A stretch of 64,000 nt of DNA from NCBI GenBank assembly GCA_900552385.1, contig URZI01000003.1, forward strand, positions 62,001 through 126,000, read 5' to 3'. The notes under the pieces were generated by a model. The model saw nothing but the letters and a program-made list of their open reading frames with translations. It searched no databases and was not told the DNA's origin. Position 1 is the stretch's first letter. Each line of letters begins with the position of its first letter. The DNA is from an uncultured Collinsella sp. (lineage in GTDB: Bacteria; Actinomycetota; Coriobacteriia; Coriobacteriales; Coriobacteriaceae). The translations under genes were made by a program, and so were the position numbers. Positions 1 through 8,043 of this stretch are shown here, one piece after another.

Positions 1-877
1 GGCACGTTTTTACCAGATCATCAATTGCGTCCGCATAAGCATGAGCACGGGCATGGGGGCCAGCGACCTCAATAAAGGCAGGCTGAGCGGCGGTCCCGCA
101 AGCGGCATCAGACGCGCCGACACCCTCCCCTAGCGGCGCGATCTCAAACAACACATCGCGGGCATCAAATGCCGCGGCAAGCTCCTCGCGCATCGCCGCC
201 TGTTCGCGGGCAAGCAGCACGACGACCTCTCCCCCATTGTTCGCCACGGCAGACAGCAGCTCGAGCAGACCGTGCGTAAACGACGTGATACCGCGCACGC
301 ATACGGCGCGAGTGCACGCCGGCAGGCTATCGGCCAGGACACTGGTCATAATGTCGGCTGCCTCGCAGGGCTCGACCATATCTCGACGGTCCAAACCGCC
401 CGCGTAGGCGCGCAAAAGCTCGAACACACGAGCCTCGGCATCGCTTTTTGGCTCAGGCCGGCAGTTGTCGCCACGGCATCGTTCGGCACCCGTCCCCGCA
501 ACGCCCGGCAACACGTCGCGGGCCATGCGCGCGAGCATGCGCACTGTGCCCTGGCTGCGCGAAAGCGGCTGCAGAGCGGCGTCGTCGCGGCGGTCGATCA
601 TGTCCGAGAACAGCATCTGGCGCTGAAGGTTGTCCACAAAGCTGCGGCCATCGCCCATAAGCTCCCACAGCGAGCTGAGCCACGATGTGGGCGTCTTGTA
701 GTCGACACCCAGTGAAACCCCGGCTTCTGCCGCATCATGGCGGCACAGGTCGAGCTCGGCAAATGTTGGCGCCAACAGAACAGCGCGCCCGTGGCGGGCA
801 ACCAGGTCGGCCAGTAGCGCCGCCTCGGCATCGCTCAAATCCGTGCCGGCATTGGTGGTATAGATTCGAACAGGCAT
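1..877 (-). CDS. AddB-like helicase/nuclease subunit, N-terminal part (partial)
   Basis: An open frame of 292 codons runs from an ATG at 877 to the left edge with no stop; a GGAGG lies just upstream of the ATG. The protein begins MPVRIYTTNAGTDLS and continues with a VLLAPTFAELDLCRHD stretch and SSLWELMGDGRSFVDNLQRQ. This resembles the start of the PD-(D/E)XK nuclease/AddB-type subunit of RecBCD-like repair complexes of Coriobacteriia, as I recall it. The nuclease domain would be C-terminal and lies outside the window, so the catalytic part cannot be checked. Frame and coding nature are clear from codon use; the family call is from general resemblance only. A RecB/AddA-like gene would be expected to follow off the left edge. 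Confidence 0.6.
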   Translation of the reverse strand, partial: MPVRIYTTNAGTDLSDAEAALLADLVARHGRAVLLAPTFAELDLCRHDAAEAGVSLGVDYKTPTSWLSSLWELMGDGRSFVDNLQRQMLFSDMIDRRDDAALQPLSRSQGTVRMLARMARDVLPGVAGTGAERCRGDNCRPEPKSDAEARVFELLRAYAGGLDRRDMVEPCEAADIMTSVLADSLPACTRAVCVRGITSFTHGLLELLSAVANNGGEVVVLLAREQAAMREELAAAFDARDVLFEIAPLGEGVGASDAACGTAAQPAFIEVAGPHARAHAYADAIDDLVKTC

Positions 878-960
878 GGTCCTCCGCTCAAACTGTTCGC
901 AATAATCAATGCATCCATCCTACCCGCCCAAGCGGACAGATTTGCCCCACGCCAACAGAT

Positions 961-1047
961 TTGATCCCTTGAGGACGGAGGAAAATGGATCACAGAGGGG
1001 GTCAGTCTAACCCGGTGATTCGTTTTCCTCCGTCCCCAAGGGATCAA
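961..1047. repeat. 25-bp imperfect inverted repeat (family with 59858-59890)
   Basis: The left arm (961-985) and right arm (1023-1047) are complementary at 24 of 25 positions around a 37-nt spacer. The right arm plus the neighbouring TGATTCG (1016-1051) reappears in altered form at 59858-59890. In both places the half-element directly follows the T-run of a terminator hairpin on the minus strand. Confidence 0.8.
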
Positions 1048-1070
1048 AAAACCGCCCCCGGAGGGACGGT
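1046..1070 (-). terminator. Terminator of the TrpR-like gene
   Basis: Read on the minus strand, ACCGTCCC and GGGGCGGT form an 8-bp stem (one G-U) with a 4-nt loop, followed by six T. It lies 28 bp after the stop of the gene at 1098-1397. Confidence 0.75.
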
Positions 1071-1097
1071 TCTTCGTAATTCAATGTTGTCGCCGGC

Positions 1098-1397
1098 CTA
1101 CTCGCCATCCTCCAACTTAATGAGGATCTTGCGGTAGCCACCGTACTCGCCGTTCAGCGCCTTTGAAACGCGGCTCACCGTGGTGGACGAAGCGCCGGTA
1201 CGGGCCTGAACCTCAACATAAGGCTCGCCCTCGTCCAAATAGCGCGCAACCTGCAAACGCTGAGAAAGATCGCAAATCTCGCGCGGCGTGCAGATATCGG
1301 TCAAAAACGCCTGGATATCCTTCTCGTCGTCCAAAAGGCTAAATGCGTGGACCAGCTGCTTGACATCAGGCTTGTCAAACATGTTCTCGATATTCAT
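1098..1397 (-). CDS. YerC/YecD-family TrpR-like DNA-binding protein
   Basis: A 99-residue protein with the TrpR-superfamily helix-turn-helix. An N-terminal helical part (FSLLDDEKDIQAFLTDI) is followed by TPREICDLSQRLQVARYL and the recognition segment GASSTTVSRVSKAL at about residues 68-81. The YerC/YecD family is 95-105 residues and is typical of Gram-positive bacteria; its ligand and target are not established. The size and the TPRE...SSTTVSRVSK motif make the family call firm. The gene stands alone, ends in a terminator at 1046-1070, and is divergent from the holin-like gene. Confidence 0.85.
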   Translation of the reverse strand: MNIENMFDKPDVKQLVHAFSLLDDEKDIQAFLTDICTPREICDLSQRLQVARYLDEGEPYVEVQARTGASSTTVSRVSKALNGEYGGYRKILIKLEDGE

Positions 1398-1721
1398 CGA
1401 TCACCGCCAAACCCGCCAAAAGGCATCGAAGTTGATACTGACATCGGGCATCGTTCGCCCGTTCTATGCAATAGGGCAACGCCTGTGGCTTTTGCCCGTA
1501 GCAGTGTAGCACACCACCAAACTAAAGCGACAAGACTCTCTGCCAGCGGCGCGTTTTTCAGGACGAACGCCGTTTAGAAACCGTATGCGCACGTAAGCTC
1601 CACGAATATTTGAGACAATGGGCGCCCAAACACCGCGGCGCGCCCGCGCAACCATCCAGGTCGCCGCCGCAAGCCGCTTCACGCGACGCCAGCAACCCCG
1701 GCGCAAGAAAGGATTCACGCC
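1398..1721. other. 324-bp intergenic region between divergent genes
   Basis: No convincing gene or RNA seen. It must carry the promoters of the flanking divergent genes, but I find no unambiguous -35/-10 pair. Confidence 0.5.
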
Positions 1722-2087
1722 ATGCGCTTTATGCTTAACTGGCTCTTCACCTCGATCGCCATCGCGATCGCCACGTTCCTCGTCCCCGGTATCCAACCCT
1801 TCGGCTTTGCCGAGGCCTGGGTCTGCTTTGCCTTTGTGGGACTGTTCCTCAACATCGTCGACTCGCTCGTCAAGCCGTTCCTGACGGTCATCTCGCTGCC
1901 GCTCACTATTATCACGCTTGGTATTTTTCAGCTCGTAGTCAACAGCTTTATGCTCGAGCTGGCCAGCTACCTGTCGGTCAATCTGCTGGGCGCGGGTATC
2001 TCCATTGCCGGCTTTGGATCGGCCTTTATGGGCAGCATCCTGGTATCCATCATGCGCAGCATTCTCGACAGCATCGCCGAGGGCTAG
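1722..2087 (+). CDS. Phage-holin-like membrane protein (YvlD/DUF360 family)
   Basis: A 121-residue, almost entirely hydrophobic protein with about four membrane helices (roughly residues 3-20, 30-52, 57-80 and 90-115). The conserved NIVDSLVKPFLTVISLPLTIITLGIF stretch, beginning near residue 45, is the hallmark of the YvlD family, annotated as phage holin family 4 but found as ordinary chromosomal genes. The function is unknown; in some bacteria relatives are part of envelope-stress operons. AAAGGA lies upstream of the ATG and a strong terminator follows at 2124-2164. It is monocistronic, and no phage genes are nearby. Confidence 0.85.
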   Translation: MRFMLNWLFTSIAIAIATFLVPGIQPFGFAEAWVCFAFVGLFLNIVDSLVKPFLTVISLPLTIITLGIFQLVVNSFMLELASYLSVNLLGAGISIAGFGSAFMGSILVSIMRSILDSIAEG

Positions 2088-2123
2088 AACTGTTCAATAC
2101 GAACCGTCATATCGACCCAAAAC

Positions 2124-2164
2124 GAAGGCCGCCCATCACAAAAAATGGGCGGCCTTCTTATTTG
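2124..2164 (+). terminator. Rho-independent terminator after the holin-like gene
   Basis: Perfect 13-bp arms GAAGGCCGCCCAT/ATGGGCGGCCTTC around an 8-nt loop, then a T-rich tail. Confidence 0.9.
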
Positions 2165-2225
2165 TCAAGTCTCAAAGGACGAGAGAATCTACCATTTCTA
2201 CCCCGTCCCCAAATGCAGGTGTGGG

Positions 2226-2654
2226 TTAGATGACATAGTCGTAGCCATGGTTGGGAGCGACAAGTTGATCGAGCGTCACACCGTCGAGGTAGTCGTTGAT
2301 GAGCTTGTCCAGGTTCTTCCACACGTCGAGCGTGGGGCACTCGTCCGAACGCGAACAGCCCTTGCAGTCGCCGTCCAGGCATGCGACCGGTGCTAGGCTG
2401 CCCTCGGTCAGACGCAAGATCTCGCCCACCGTGTACTGCTCGGGCGGACGCGTGAGCACGTAGCCGCCGCCCTTGCCACGCATGCCCGAAAGCATGTTGG
2501 CACGCACGAGCGTAGCCAAGATGTTCTCGAGATATTTCTCGGAAATCCCCTGTCGCGCCGCAATCTCTTTGAGCGGGATGCGACCGGCCGCCTGGTGCTC
2601 GGCCAGGTCAACCATAACGCGCAGGGCGTACCTGCCCTTAGTAGAAACCAACAT
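2226..2654 (-). CDS. Rrf2-family transcriptional regulator (IscR/CymR-like)
   Basis: A 142-residue Rrf2 protein. It opens with MLVSTKGRYALRVMVDLA, the family signature, followed by the winged HTH (EIAARQGISEKYLENILATL) and the GKGGGY wing. A cysteine cluster at C92, C97, C100 and C106 (CLDGDCKGCSRSDEC) resembles the iron-sulfur ligands of IscR/NsrR-type members; CymR lacks such a cluster. It is transcribed divergently from cysK, so control of cysteine synthesis or iron-sulfur supply is likely, in the manner of CymR or IscR. The gap holds a 16-nt inverted repeat (2696-2711) that could be its operator. Family is sure; the effector (Fe-S cluster or CysK itself) is inference. Confidence 0.9.
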   Translation of the reverse strand: MLVSTKGRYALRVMVDLAEHQAAGRIPLKEIAARQGISEKYLENILATLVRANMLSGMRGKGGGYVLTRPPEQYTVGEILRLTEGSLAPVACLDGDCKGCSRSDECPTLDVWKNLDKLINDYLDGVTLDQLVAPNHGYDYVI

Positions 2655-2695
2655 ATATAGTGCTGCCTTTCGGTCTTTTAGTCCGTTGAAATTCT

Positions 2696-2711
2696 AGCCG
2701 AAAAATCGGCT
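2696..2711. promoter_or_regulatory. Possible operator between rrf2 and cysK
   Basis: AGCCGA-AAAA-TCGGCT, a perfect 6-bp inverted repeat 42 bp upstream of the Rrf2 start. Position fits autoregulation; no experimental parallel is known to me. Confidence 0.35.
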
Positions 2712-2771
2712 TTGGAAATACCCGTTCCGGTCAAGATGGTTAATCGACTCGTAATAATCTTCTATTTCCTA

Positions 2772-2800
2772 TTGCATTACTAGGCTTTAGTGTCTACTAT
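2772..2800 (+). promoter_or_regulatory. cysK promoter
   Basis: -35 TTGCAT (2772-2777) and -10 TACTAT (2795-2800) with the optimal 17-bp spacing in an AT-rich stretch; about 108 bp upstream of the cysK ATG. Confidence 0.6.
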
Positions 2801-2907
2801 GCTTGCCAACAGCTAAACGAACAACCTATAAGGTTTGTGGGTTTCGCTGCTATACACACCGTAAAACCACACGGTATCCAGTCATTTGAACACTTTGGAG
2901 GTTCACC

Positions 2908-3846
2908 ATGAGCAATGTTTACACGTCCATCGATCAGCTTATCGGCCACACTCCGCTTCTGGAGCTCACTCACTTTGAGGCCGATGAGGACCTCAAGGCC
3001 CGCGTGCTCGTCAAGCTGGAATACTTCAACCCCGCCGGCTCCGTCAAAGACCGCGTCGCCAAGAACATGATCGACGAGGCCGAGAAGGCCGGCAAGCTCG
3101 TGCGCGGCGGCGACTACACCATCATCGAGCCCACGAGTGGCAACACCGGCGTCGGCATCGCCTCGGTGGCGGCGGCTCGCGGCTACAAGGTGATCATCAC
3201 CATGCCCGAGACTATGTCCGTCGAACGCCGCAAGCTTATGCAGGCATATGGCGCACAGCTCGTGCTCACCGACGGTTCCAAGGGCATGAAGGGCGCCATC
3301 GCCAAGGCCGAGGAACTGCAGAAGGAGACGCCAAACAGCATCATCGCCGGCCAGTTTGTGAACCCCGCCAACCCCGCCATCCACAAGGCCACGACCGGCC
3401 CCGAGATCTGGGATGACACCGACGGCGAGGTCGACATCTTCGTCGCCGGCGTTGGAACCGGCGGCACCGTGACCGGCGTGGGTGAGTTCCTTAAGGAGCA
3501 GAACCCCGAAATCAAGGTCGTCGCCGTCGAGCCCGCCACTTCCCCGGTACTCTCTAAGGGCCAAGCCGGCCCGCACAAGATCCAGGGTATCGGCGCCGGC
3601 TTTGTGCCCGACGTCCTCGACACCCAGGTCTATGACGAGATCATCCCCGTCGAGAACGACGACGCCTTTGCCGCCGGCCGCGCCGTGGGCCACAAGGAGG
3701 GCGTGCTCGTGGGCATTTCGTCCGGCGCCGCCGTGTGGGCCGCGCTGCAGCTGGCCAAGCGCCCCGAGAACGAGGGCAAGACCATCGTGGCGCTGCTCGC
3801 CGATACCGGTGAGCGCTACCTGTCCACGGCGCTCTTCCAGGACTAG
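2908..3846 (+). CDS. cysK: Cysteine synthase A (O-acetylserine sulfhydrylase)
   Basis: A 312-residue fold-type II PLP enzyme that makes cysteine from O-acetylserine and sulfide. The PLP lysine is K47 in NPAGSVKDR; the substrate loop TSGNTG is at 76-81; the phosphate-binding loop is GVGTGGT, near residue 185. Length equals that of typical CysK. A full GGAGGT (2897-2902) sits 5 nt before the ATG, which fixes the start. The gene is monocistronic, with its own promoter and a strong terminator at 3959-3996, and is divergent from the Rrf2 regulator, which probably controls it. CysM is the alternative, but the sequence around the active site fits CysK better. Confidence 0.95.
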   Translation: MSNVYTSIDQLIGHTPLLELTHFEADEDLKARVLVKLEYFNPAGSVKDRVAKNMIDEAEKAGKLVRGGDYTIIEPTSGNTGVGIASVAAARGYKVIITMPETMSVERRKLMQAYGAQLVLTDGSKGMKGAIAKAEELQKETPNSIIAGQFVNPANPAIHKATTGPEIWDDTDGEVDIFVAGVGTGGTVTGVGEFLKEQNPEIKVVAVEPATSPVLSKGQAGPHKIQGIGAGFVPDVLDTQVYDEIIPVENDDAFAAGRAVGHKEGVLVGISSGAAVWAALQLAKRPENEGKTIVALLADTGERYLSTALFQD

Positions 3847-3958
3847 GGCCTGTCGCCCATAGGTTGAGCCCACGGACGAGCCGGTCTCCTCTCTCCCGGC
3901 AGTCTGAGCCCATCCAATCAGGGTGTCCCACGAGACGTCCGAACTTGCTACAATGTCT

Positions 3959-3996
3959 GCGGCGCGGAACCAGCCTCCCGCGCCGCTTTTCTTTTT
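3959..3996 (+). terminator. cysK terminator
   Basis: GCGGCGCGG/CCGCGCCGC arms around a 10-nt loop, then TTTTCTTTTTT. A TACAAT (3949-3954) lies directly in front of it, so a promoter with an immediate hairpin leader for mnmA is a less likely reading. Confidence 0.85.
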
Positions 3997-4026
3997 TGGC
4001 CACATGCCACCAAGGAGAACCTCCCC

Positions 4027-5127
4027 ATGCACAACAAGCGCGTGCTCGTCGCCATGAGCGGCGGCGTCGATTCCAGCGTGACCGCGTACCTGCTCAAAAG
4101 CCAGGGCTACGAATGCGTCGGCGCCACCATGCGCCTCACCCGTCCCGCGCCCGACCCCGCCACGGGCATGAGCAAAGTCGACCGCGACATCGCCGATGCA
4201 AAGGCCGTCGCCGAGCGCCTGGGGATCCCCCATCACGTGCTCGACCTGCAGCAGACGTTCGACCACGGCGTTATCGAGCGCTTCGTGACCGCCTACCAGG
4301 AGGGACTGACGCCCAATCCGTGCATCATCTGCAACCGCCATATTAAGTTTGGCGCGCTGCTCGATGCAGCGCTCGATATGAGCTGCGACTACATCGCCAC
4401 AGGTCACTACGCCAAAACGAGTCAGGCGTCCGACGGAACCTGGCAGCTGCACCGCGGCGAGGACCCCAAAAAGGACCAGAGTTACTTTTTGTATTCGCTC
4501 ACACAAGAGCGCCTGGCACGCACGATCTTTCCACTGGCGGGCCTGGACAAGGAGCGCGACGTGCGCCGCATAGCCGCCGAGCAGGGCTTCATCAACGCCA
4601 AGAAGGCCGAGAGCGAGGATATCTGCTTTATCGCGGACGGCGACTACGCGGGCTATATCGAGCGCCGCTGCGGACATGCCACCGAGCCGGGCGATATTGT
4701 ATGGCGCGACGGCAGCGTGGTCGGACGCCACAACGGTGCACTGCGCTACACCATCGGCCAGCGCAAGGGCTTGGGCGTCGCGATGGCGCATCCCGTGTAC
4801 GTAACGGGCGTCGATGCCGCCAACAACATTGTGCATCTGGGCGAGGCCGAGGACCTGACGGCCACAGCGCTCACAGCCAACGACTGGATCTGGAGCGCCC
4901 CTGTCGACCGCATGGAGGCGGAGCTCAATGCCGGCGGCATTCGCGTGGGTGCCAAGTACCGCTACCGTCAGAAAGACCAGGCAGCGACCCTCACGCGTGA
5001 CGAAGACGGACAAATGCTGCTGACCTTTGACGAGCTGCAGCGAGCCATCGCCCCCGGCCAGGCCGTTGTAGTCTATCGCGGCGACATCGTCCTGGGCGGC
5101 GGCACCGTTACGACAGCCATCAAGTAG
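4027..5127 (+). CDS. mnmA: tRNA-specific 2-thiouridylase MnmA
   Basis: A 366-residue enzyme that thiolates U34 of tRNA-Lys, -Glu and -Gln using ATP and sulfur relayed from a cysteine desulfurase. The PP-loop SGGVDS is at residues 11-16; the catalytic cysteine is C102 in NPCIICNRHIKFG and the partner cysteine is in SEDICFI near 200; the GHYAK and DQSYFL motifs are present. Length matches the family. AAGGAG precedes the ATG. Its position downstream of cysK and the Rrf2 regulator puts several sulfur-metabolism genes together, although a terminator separates cysK from mnmA. Ends 16 bp before a palindromic repeat. Confidence 0.95.
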   Translation: MHNKRVLVAMSGGVDSSVTAYLLKSQGYECVGATMRLTRPAPDPATGMSKVDRDIADAKAVAERLGIPHHVLDLQQTFDHGVIERFVTAYQEGLTPNPCIICNRHIKFGALLDAALDMSCDYIATGHYAKTSQASDGTWQLHRGEDPKKDQSYFLYSLTQERLARTIFPLAGLDKERDVRRIAAEQGFINAKKAESEDICFIADGDYAGYIERRCGHATEPGDIVWRDGSVVGRHNGALRYTIGQRKGLGVAMAHPVYVTGVDAANNIVHLGEAEDLTATALTANDWIWSAPVDRMEAELNAGGIRVGAKYRYRQKDQAATLTRDEDGQMLLTFDELQRAIAPGQAVVVYRGDIVLGGGTVTTAIK

Positions 5128-5142
5128 CCCCATCCCCTTCAT

Positions 5143-5211
5143 AAGTTGCGGTGAAATAGGGACTGTTTAAGCGTTTAAAACCGCCAAACAGTCCCTATTT
5201 CACCGCAACTT
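5143..5211. repeat. Palindromic repeat family 1, copy 1
   Basis: A 69-bp near-perfect palindrome, AAGTTGCGGTGAAATAGGGA...TCCCTATTTCACCGCAACTT. It ends at the promoter region of the HipA-like gene. Copy 2 at 6668-6738 is its reverse complement, including the loop sequence. Confidence 0.9.
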
Positions 5212-5212
5212 T

Positions 5213-5265
5213 GTTAAGTATTATGATGTTTGCGCTTTCTATATTTAACGATTAGAATACTTAAC
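5213..5265 (+). promoter_or_regulatory. Inverted repeat around the HipA-like gene's promoter region
   Basis: Perfect 10-bp arms GTTAAGTATT (5213-5222) and AATACTTAAC (5256-5265) around an AT-rich 33-bp segment containing TATGAT and TATATT. The right arm ends directly at the ribosome-binding site. This is a plausible operator for the protein's own N-terminal HTH domain; binding is inference. Confidence 0.5.
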
Positions 5266-5280
5266 GAGGTGATGCAGCAG

Positions 5281-6654
5281 ATGAGTACTTCCAACTATAT
5301 AACCATGGGTGACGCCGCGCGCCTGCTGGGCGTTACGAAGGCCCGTATATCGCAACTGGCTGCATCGGGAACGCTCGCGTGCGATATCGTCGGTGGGCGG
5401 AAAATGGTTCAGTACGATTCCGCGATTGGTTATCAAAAGGTCCGTAAGCGTGGGCGCCGTCCCGCAGCTGACGTAGGGCGCAAGTTCACGTTGATGTCAG
5501 CCGACCACGAGGTCGCGCATGTCTCGTTTGATCCAACACGCGAGTTTTCCTTTGAAATTGCCGACATACTCGATGCACGAAGGATGCCGTTTGGCACGTG
5601 CTCGAGTTCCTCTCCAACGGTGAATAAACGAGCACTCAACACGTGGTGGAGTCACCGGTCGGTGCCCGACGTCCGCCCCGGACTCATCTCGCGCTATCGC
5701 GAGCTGGGAATTGACAGCGGTATTGAAGTGCCCGTTCGTTGCCTGGGTTTTTCGCTTTCGGATTGCTATTGGCTAAGACCGGTCGACTGCGACGAGCTCA
5801 ATTGGCAGCACCTCAATTACTTCGAAAACAATTTTGAACGGTCGGCACCCGAGCATCGTTCAGGCTGGCTTGAGGGCATCGGACTCAAAAATCCTGACAA
5901 TACGTCCGAGGGCGAGCTCCCCAAATCCTGGATGATCCGCAATGGCGTTCGCATCCTGGTCAAAGGATGCGGAATGGACGATCAGCGACCGTTTAACGAG
6001 GCGGTTGCAACAGCCCTACATCGGCGTCTGCTATCCAAAGGTGAGTTTGTTCCCTATACGGTCGAGCGCATGTTCGACGGGCCCGTATGCCTATGCGATG
6101 ACTTTCTTAATGGTCGTGAGGAATACGTGCCGGCCGCTTATATCAGGGACGCACTCGGTGGCCAGCGAGGAAACTCAACATACGATCGATACTGTCGCTT
6201 TCTTGGCAGACACGGGGCTGACGAAGCCACGGTAAGAAAATCCATGTCGCAGATGATTGTCTGCGATGCCCTCCTGGCCAACAGCGACCGCCACTGGCGA
6301 AACTTCGGCATCATCCGCAATGTCGACACGCTGGAAATGCGGCCTGCACCGCTGTTCGATAGTGGCAATTGCCTGTGGTACAACGTGCCAACCGCCGTGC
6401 TCGTTGCCGAGGAGTTTGGATTTGCCGCCAAACCGTTTGGTCCGGACCCTTCCACTCAGCTAGCATTTGCTGACTCGCTCGATTGGTTCGATGCGTCGCG
6501 TCTCGATGGGTTCGTCGACGAGGCAGTCGAAATCCTCTCACAAAGCGCATGGGCAACAGCAGGCAATCGCCTCAAGGCCATCCGCCGCGGTCTCGAGCGC
6601 CGCACGATAGAGGTAAGCGCCGCCGTTGAGGTGCTACGGCACGTGCAAAGATAA
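5281..6654 (+). CDS. HTH-HipA kinase fusion protein
   Basis: A 457-residue protein not recognised as a named gene. Residues 8-55 form an excisionase/MerR-like HTH with a beta-hairpin wing (YITMGDAARLLGVTKARISQ, then GGRKMVQYD). The C-terminal half has HipA-kinase motifs: CDALLANSDRHWRNFG (catalytic Asp with downstream Asn) and APLFDSG (metal-binding Asp). HipA toxins are Ser/Thr kinases, usually held by a separate HipB; here an HTH is fused to the kinase and no HipB is adjacent. The start at 5281 is chosen because GAGGTG lies 9 nt upstream; an in-frame start at 5230 has no ribosome-binding site. Codon use looks less GC-rich than in mnmA. It could be a stand-alone regulator rather than a toxin. 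Confidence 0.75.
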   Translation: MSTSNYITMGDAARLLGVTKARISQLAASGTLACDIVGGRKMVQYDSAIGYQKVRKRGRRPAADVGRKFTLMSADHEVAHVSFDPTREFSFEIADILDARRMPFGTCSSSSPTVNKRALNTWWSHRSVPDVRPGLISRYRELGIDSGIEVPVRCLGFSLSDCYWLRPVDCDELNWQHLNYFENNFERSAPEHRSGWLEGIGLKNPDNTSEGELPKSWMIRNGVRILVKGCGMDDQRPFNEAVATALHRRLLSKGEFVPYTVERMFDGPVCLCDDFLNGREEYVPAAYIRDALGGQRGNSTYDRYCRFLGRHGADEATVRKSMSQMIVCDALLANSDRHWRNFGIIRNVDTLEMRPAPLFDSGNCLWYNVPTAVLVAEEFGFAAKPFGPDPSTQLAFADSLDWFDASRLDGFVDEAVEILSQSAWATAGNRLKAIRRGLERRTIEVSAAVEVLRHVQR

Positions 6655-6667
6655 CAGCACTGCCCCC

Positions 6668-6738
6668 TAAGTTGCGGTGAAATAGGGGCTGTTTGGCGGT
6701 TTTAAACGCTTAAACAGCCCCTATTTCACCGCAACTTA
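6668..6738. repeat. Palindromic repeat family 1, copy 2 (inverted relative to copy 1)
   Basis: A 71-bp palindrome. Compared with the reverse complement of copy 1 it differs by a paired change (GGGACTG/CAGTCCC to GGGGCTG/CAGCCCC) that keeps the stem. It lies 13 bp after the HipA-like stop. Confidence 0.9.
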
Positions 6739-6789
6739 GAGAGGACGGCCTCGGTCGGTACTGCTGTGTCAGCCGAGGCCGCTGCATTG

Positions 6790-7833
6790 CTAGCGCTGCA
6801 CGTAGGCGCGGACGAGCTCAAAGGTGTTACGCACGCCGTCGATGTGGCTGCGCTCGTAGTTGTGGCTCGCGTACACGCCGGGGCCGATCAGGCCATGGCG
6901 AATGTCGTAGCCGGCCGAGAGCGTGGCCTCGACGTCGGAGCCGTAGTGCGGGTACACGTCGATCGCGTAGTCGAGCTCCAGCTCACGCGCGATATTGGAC
7001 AGCGTGGTGACCAGGTCGTAGTTGTACGGACCGCCCGAATCCTTGGCGCAAATCGACACCATGCGCTCGGTGCAGCCCAGGTCGTCGCCCACGCAACCCA
7101 TGTCAACGCTGATCATCTCGCGCGTGTCGGCCGGCACGAAGGCGCCGCCGTGGCCGACCTCCTCGTACACGGTAAAGAGCAGGGACACCTTGCGCGAAAG
7201 CGACACCTCGCCGTCAGCAACGGCGCGGGCCAGACCCAGCAGAATCGACGCCGACAGCTTGTCATCCAGGAAGCGGCTCTTGATGTAGCCGCTCTCCGTC
7301 ACCGTGGTACGCGGATCCATAGCGATGATGTCGCCGGTCTGAATGCCCAGCTCAAGTACATCGTCCTTGCTGTCAACGTTCTCGTCGAGCAGGATTTCCA
7401 TGTTCTTCTCAATGGCCTTGACCGGCTCATCGGCCACATGCGCCGAAGGCTCGGTGTTGAGGACCACACCCGTAAAGACTTTGCCGTCACGCGTGTAGAC
7501 GGTGCAATTCTCGCCATCGGCCGTAGACCACTGGTGCCCGCCGAGCGTCGTGGGACGCAGGCGGCCATTGTCCTTAATGGAGCGCACCATGGCGCCCAGG
7601 GTGTCGACATGGCTGGCCAACACAAGCGGCTCGCCCTCGCCGCCAAGCTCAACCAGCACGTTGCCCTTATTGGAACGCTCAGGGCCAAAGCCCATATCGC
7701 GCAACGTTTCCATTAGATAATCAGTCGCCGCACGGGTATAGCCGGTAGGCGAAGCAATAGAAGTCAGCGTCTTAAGCTGTCCCGCGATATAGGAGAGCGT
7801 CTCCTCTAGAGAAGCATCGATTACAGAAGCCAT
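6790..7833 (-). CDS. M42-family aminopeptidase
   Basis: A 347-residue zinc/cobalt peptidase of the M42 (YsdC/FrvX/deblocking aminopeptidase) family. These form large cytoplasmic tetrahedral complexes that trim peptides. Metal ligands are visible: H75 and D77 in LASHVDTLG, D190 in FLDDK, E224/E225 in TVYEEVGHGG, D244 in SVDMG and a C-terminal SHNYERSH histidine. The start at 7833 (MASVID) is preferred because GGAAGGA is correctly spaced; an ATG at 7839 would overlap it. Substrate preference (glutamyl or other) cannot be read. Monocistronic. Confidence 0.88.
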   Translation of the reverse strand: MASVIDASLEETLSYIAGQLKTLTSIASPTGYTRAATDYLMETLRDMGFGPERSNKGNVLVELGGEGEPLVLASHVDTLGAMVRSIKDNGRLRPTTLGGHQWSTADGENCTVYTRDGKVFTGVVLNTEPSAHVADEPVKAIEKNMEILLDENVDSKDDVLELGIQTGDIIAMDPRTTVTESGYIKSRFLDDKLSASILLGLARAVADGEVSLSRKVSLLFTVYEEVGHGGAFVPADTREMISVDMGCVGDDLGCTERMVSICAKDSGGPYNYDLVTTLSNIARELELDYAIDVYPHYGSDVEATLSAGYDIRHGLIGPGVYASHNYERSHIDGVRNTFELVRAYVQR

Positions 7834-8043
7834 GTGCATCCTTCCAAGCAAAACTAAGACCGAATCCCGATTTTAACCGTTCTGCACGCGCAAGGCTCTG
7901 GGAGCCGAGCCACCTCTAGACGTCCTCGCGCCGATTTTGCGCACGCGCACGGCTTACAATCCCAATCTTGTATAAATCCTATCGGTATTTGCATAGAAAT
8001 GAGGAATCTTTTTGCTTCGTCTCAGGGTACCCCACCTTCGGCC

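Noticed and set aside
1722..2087. Prophage on the basis of the holin-like gene
   Set aside because: This family is chromosomal in many bacteria and no other phage gene is near.
3949..3996. Attenuator leader for mnmA (TACAAT followed by hairpin)
   Set aside because: No usable -35 region, and the hairpin is well explained as the cysK terminator.
2797..5142. Open frame of 781 codons on the minus strand opposite cysK and mnmA
   Set aside because: Antisense of two certain genes; its amino-acid composition (Gly/Ala/Val/His-rich) is that of a shadow frame in high-GC DNA, and no domain is visible.
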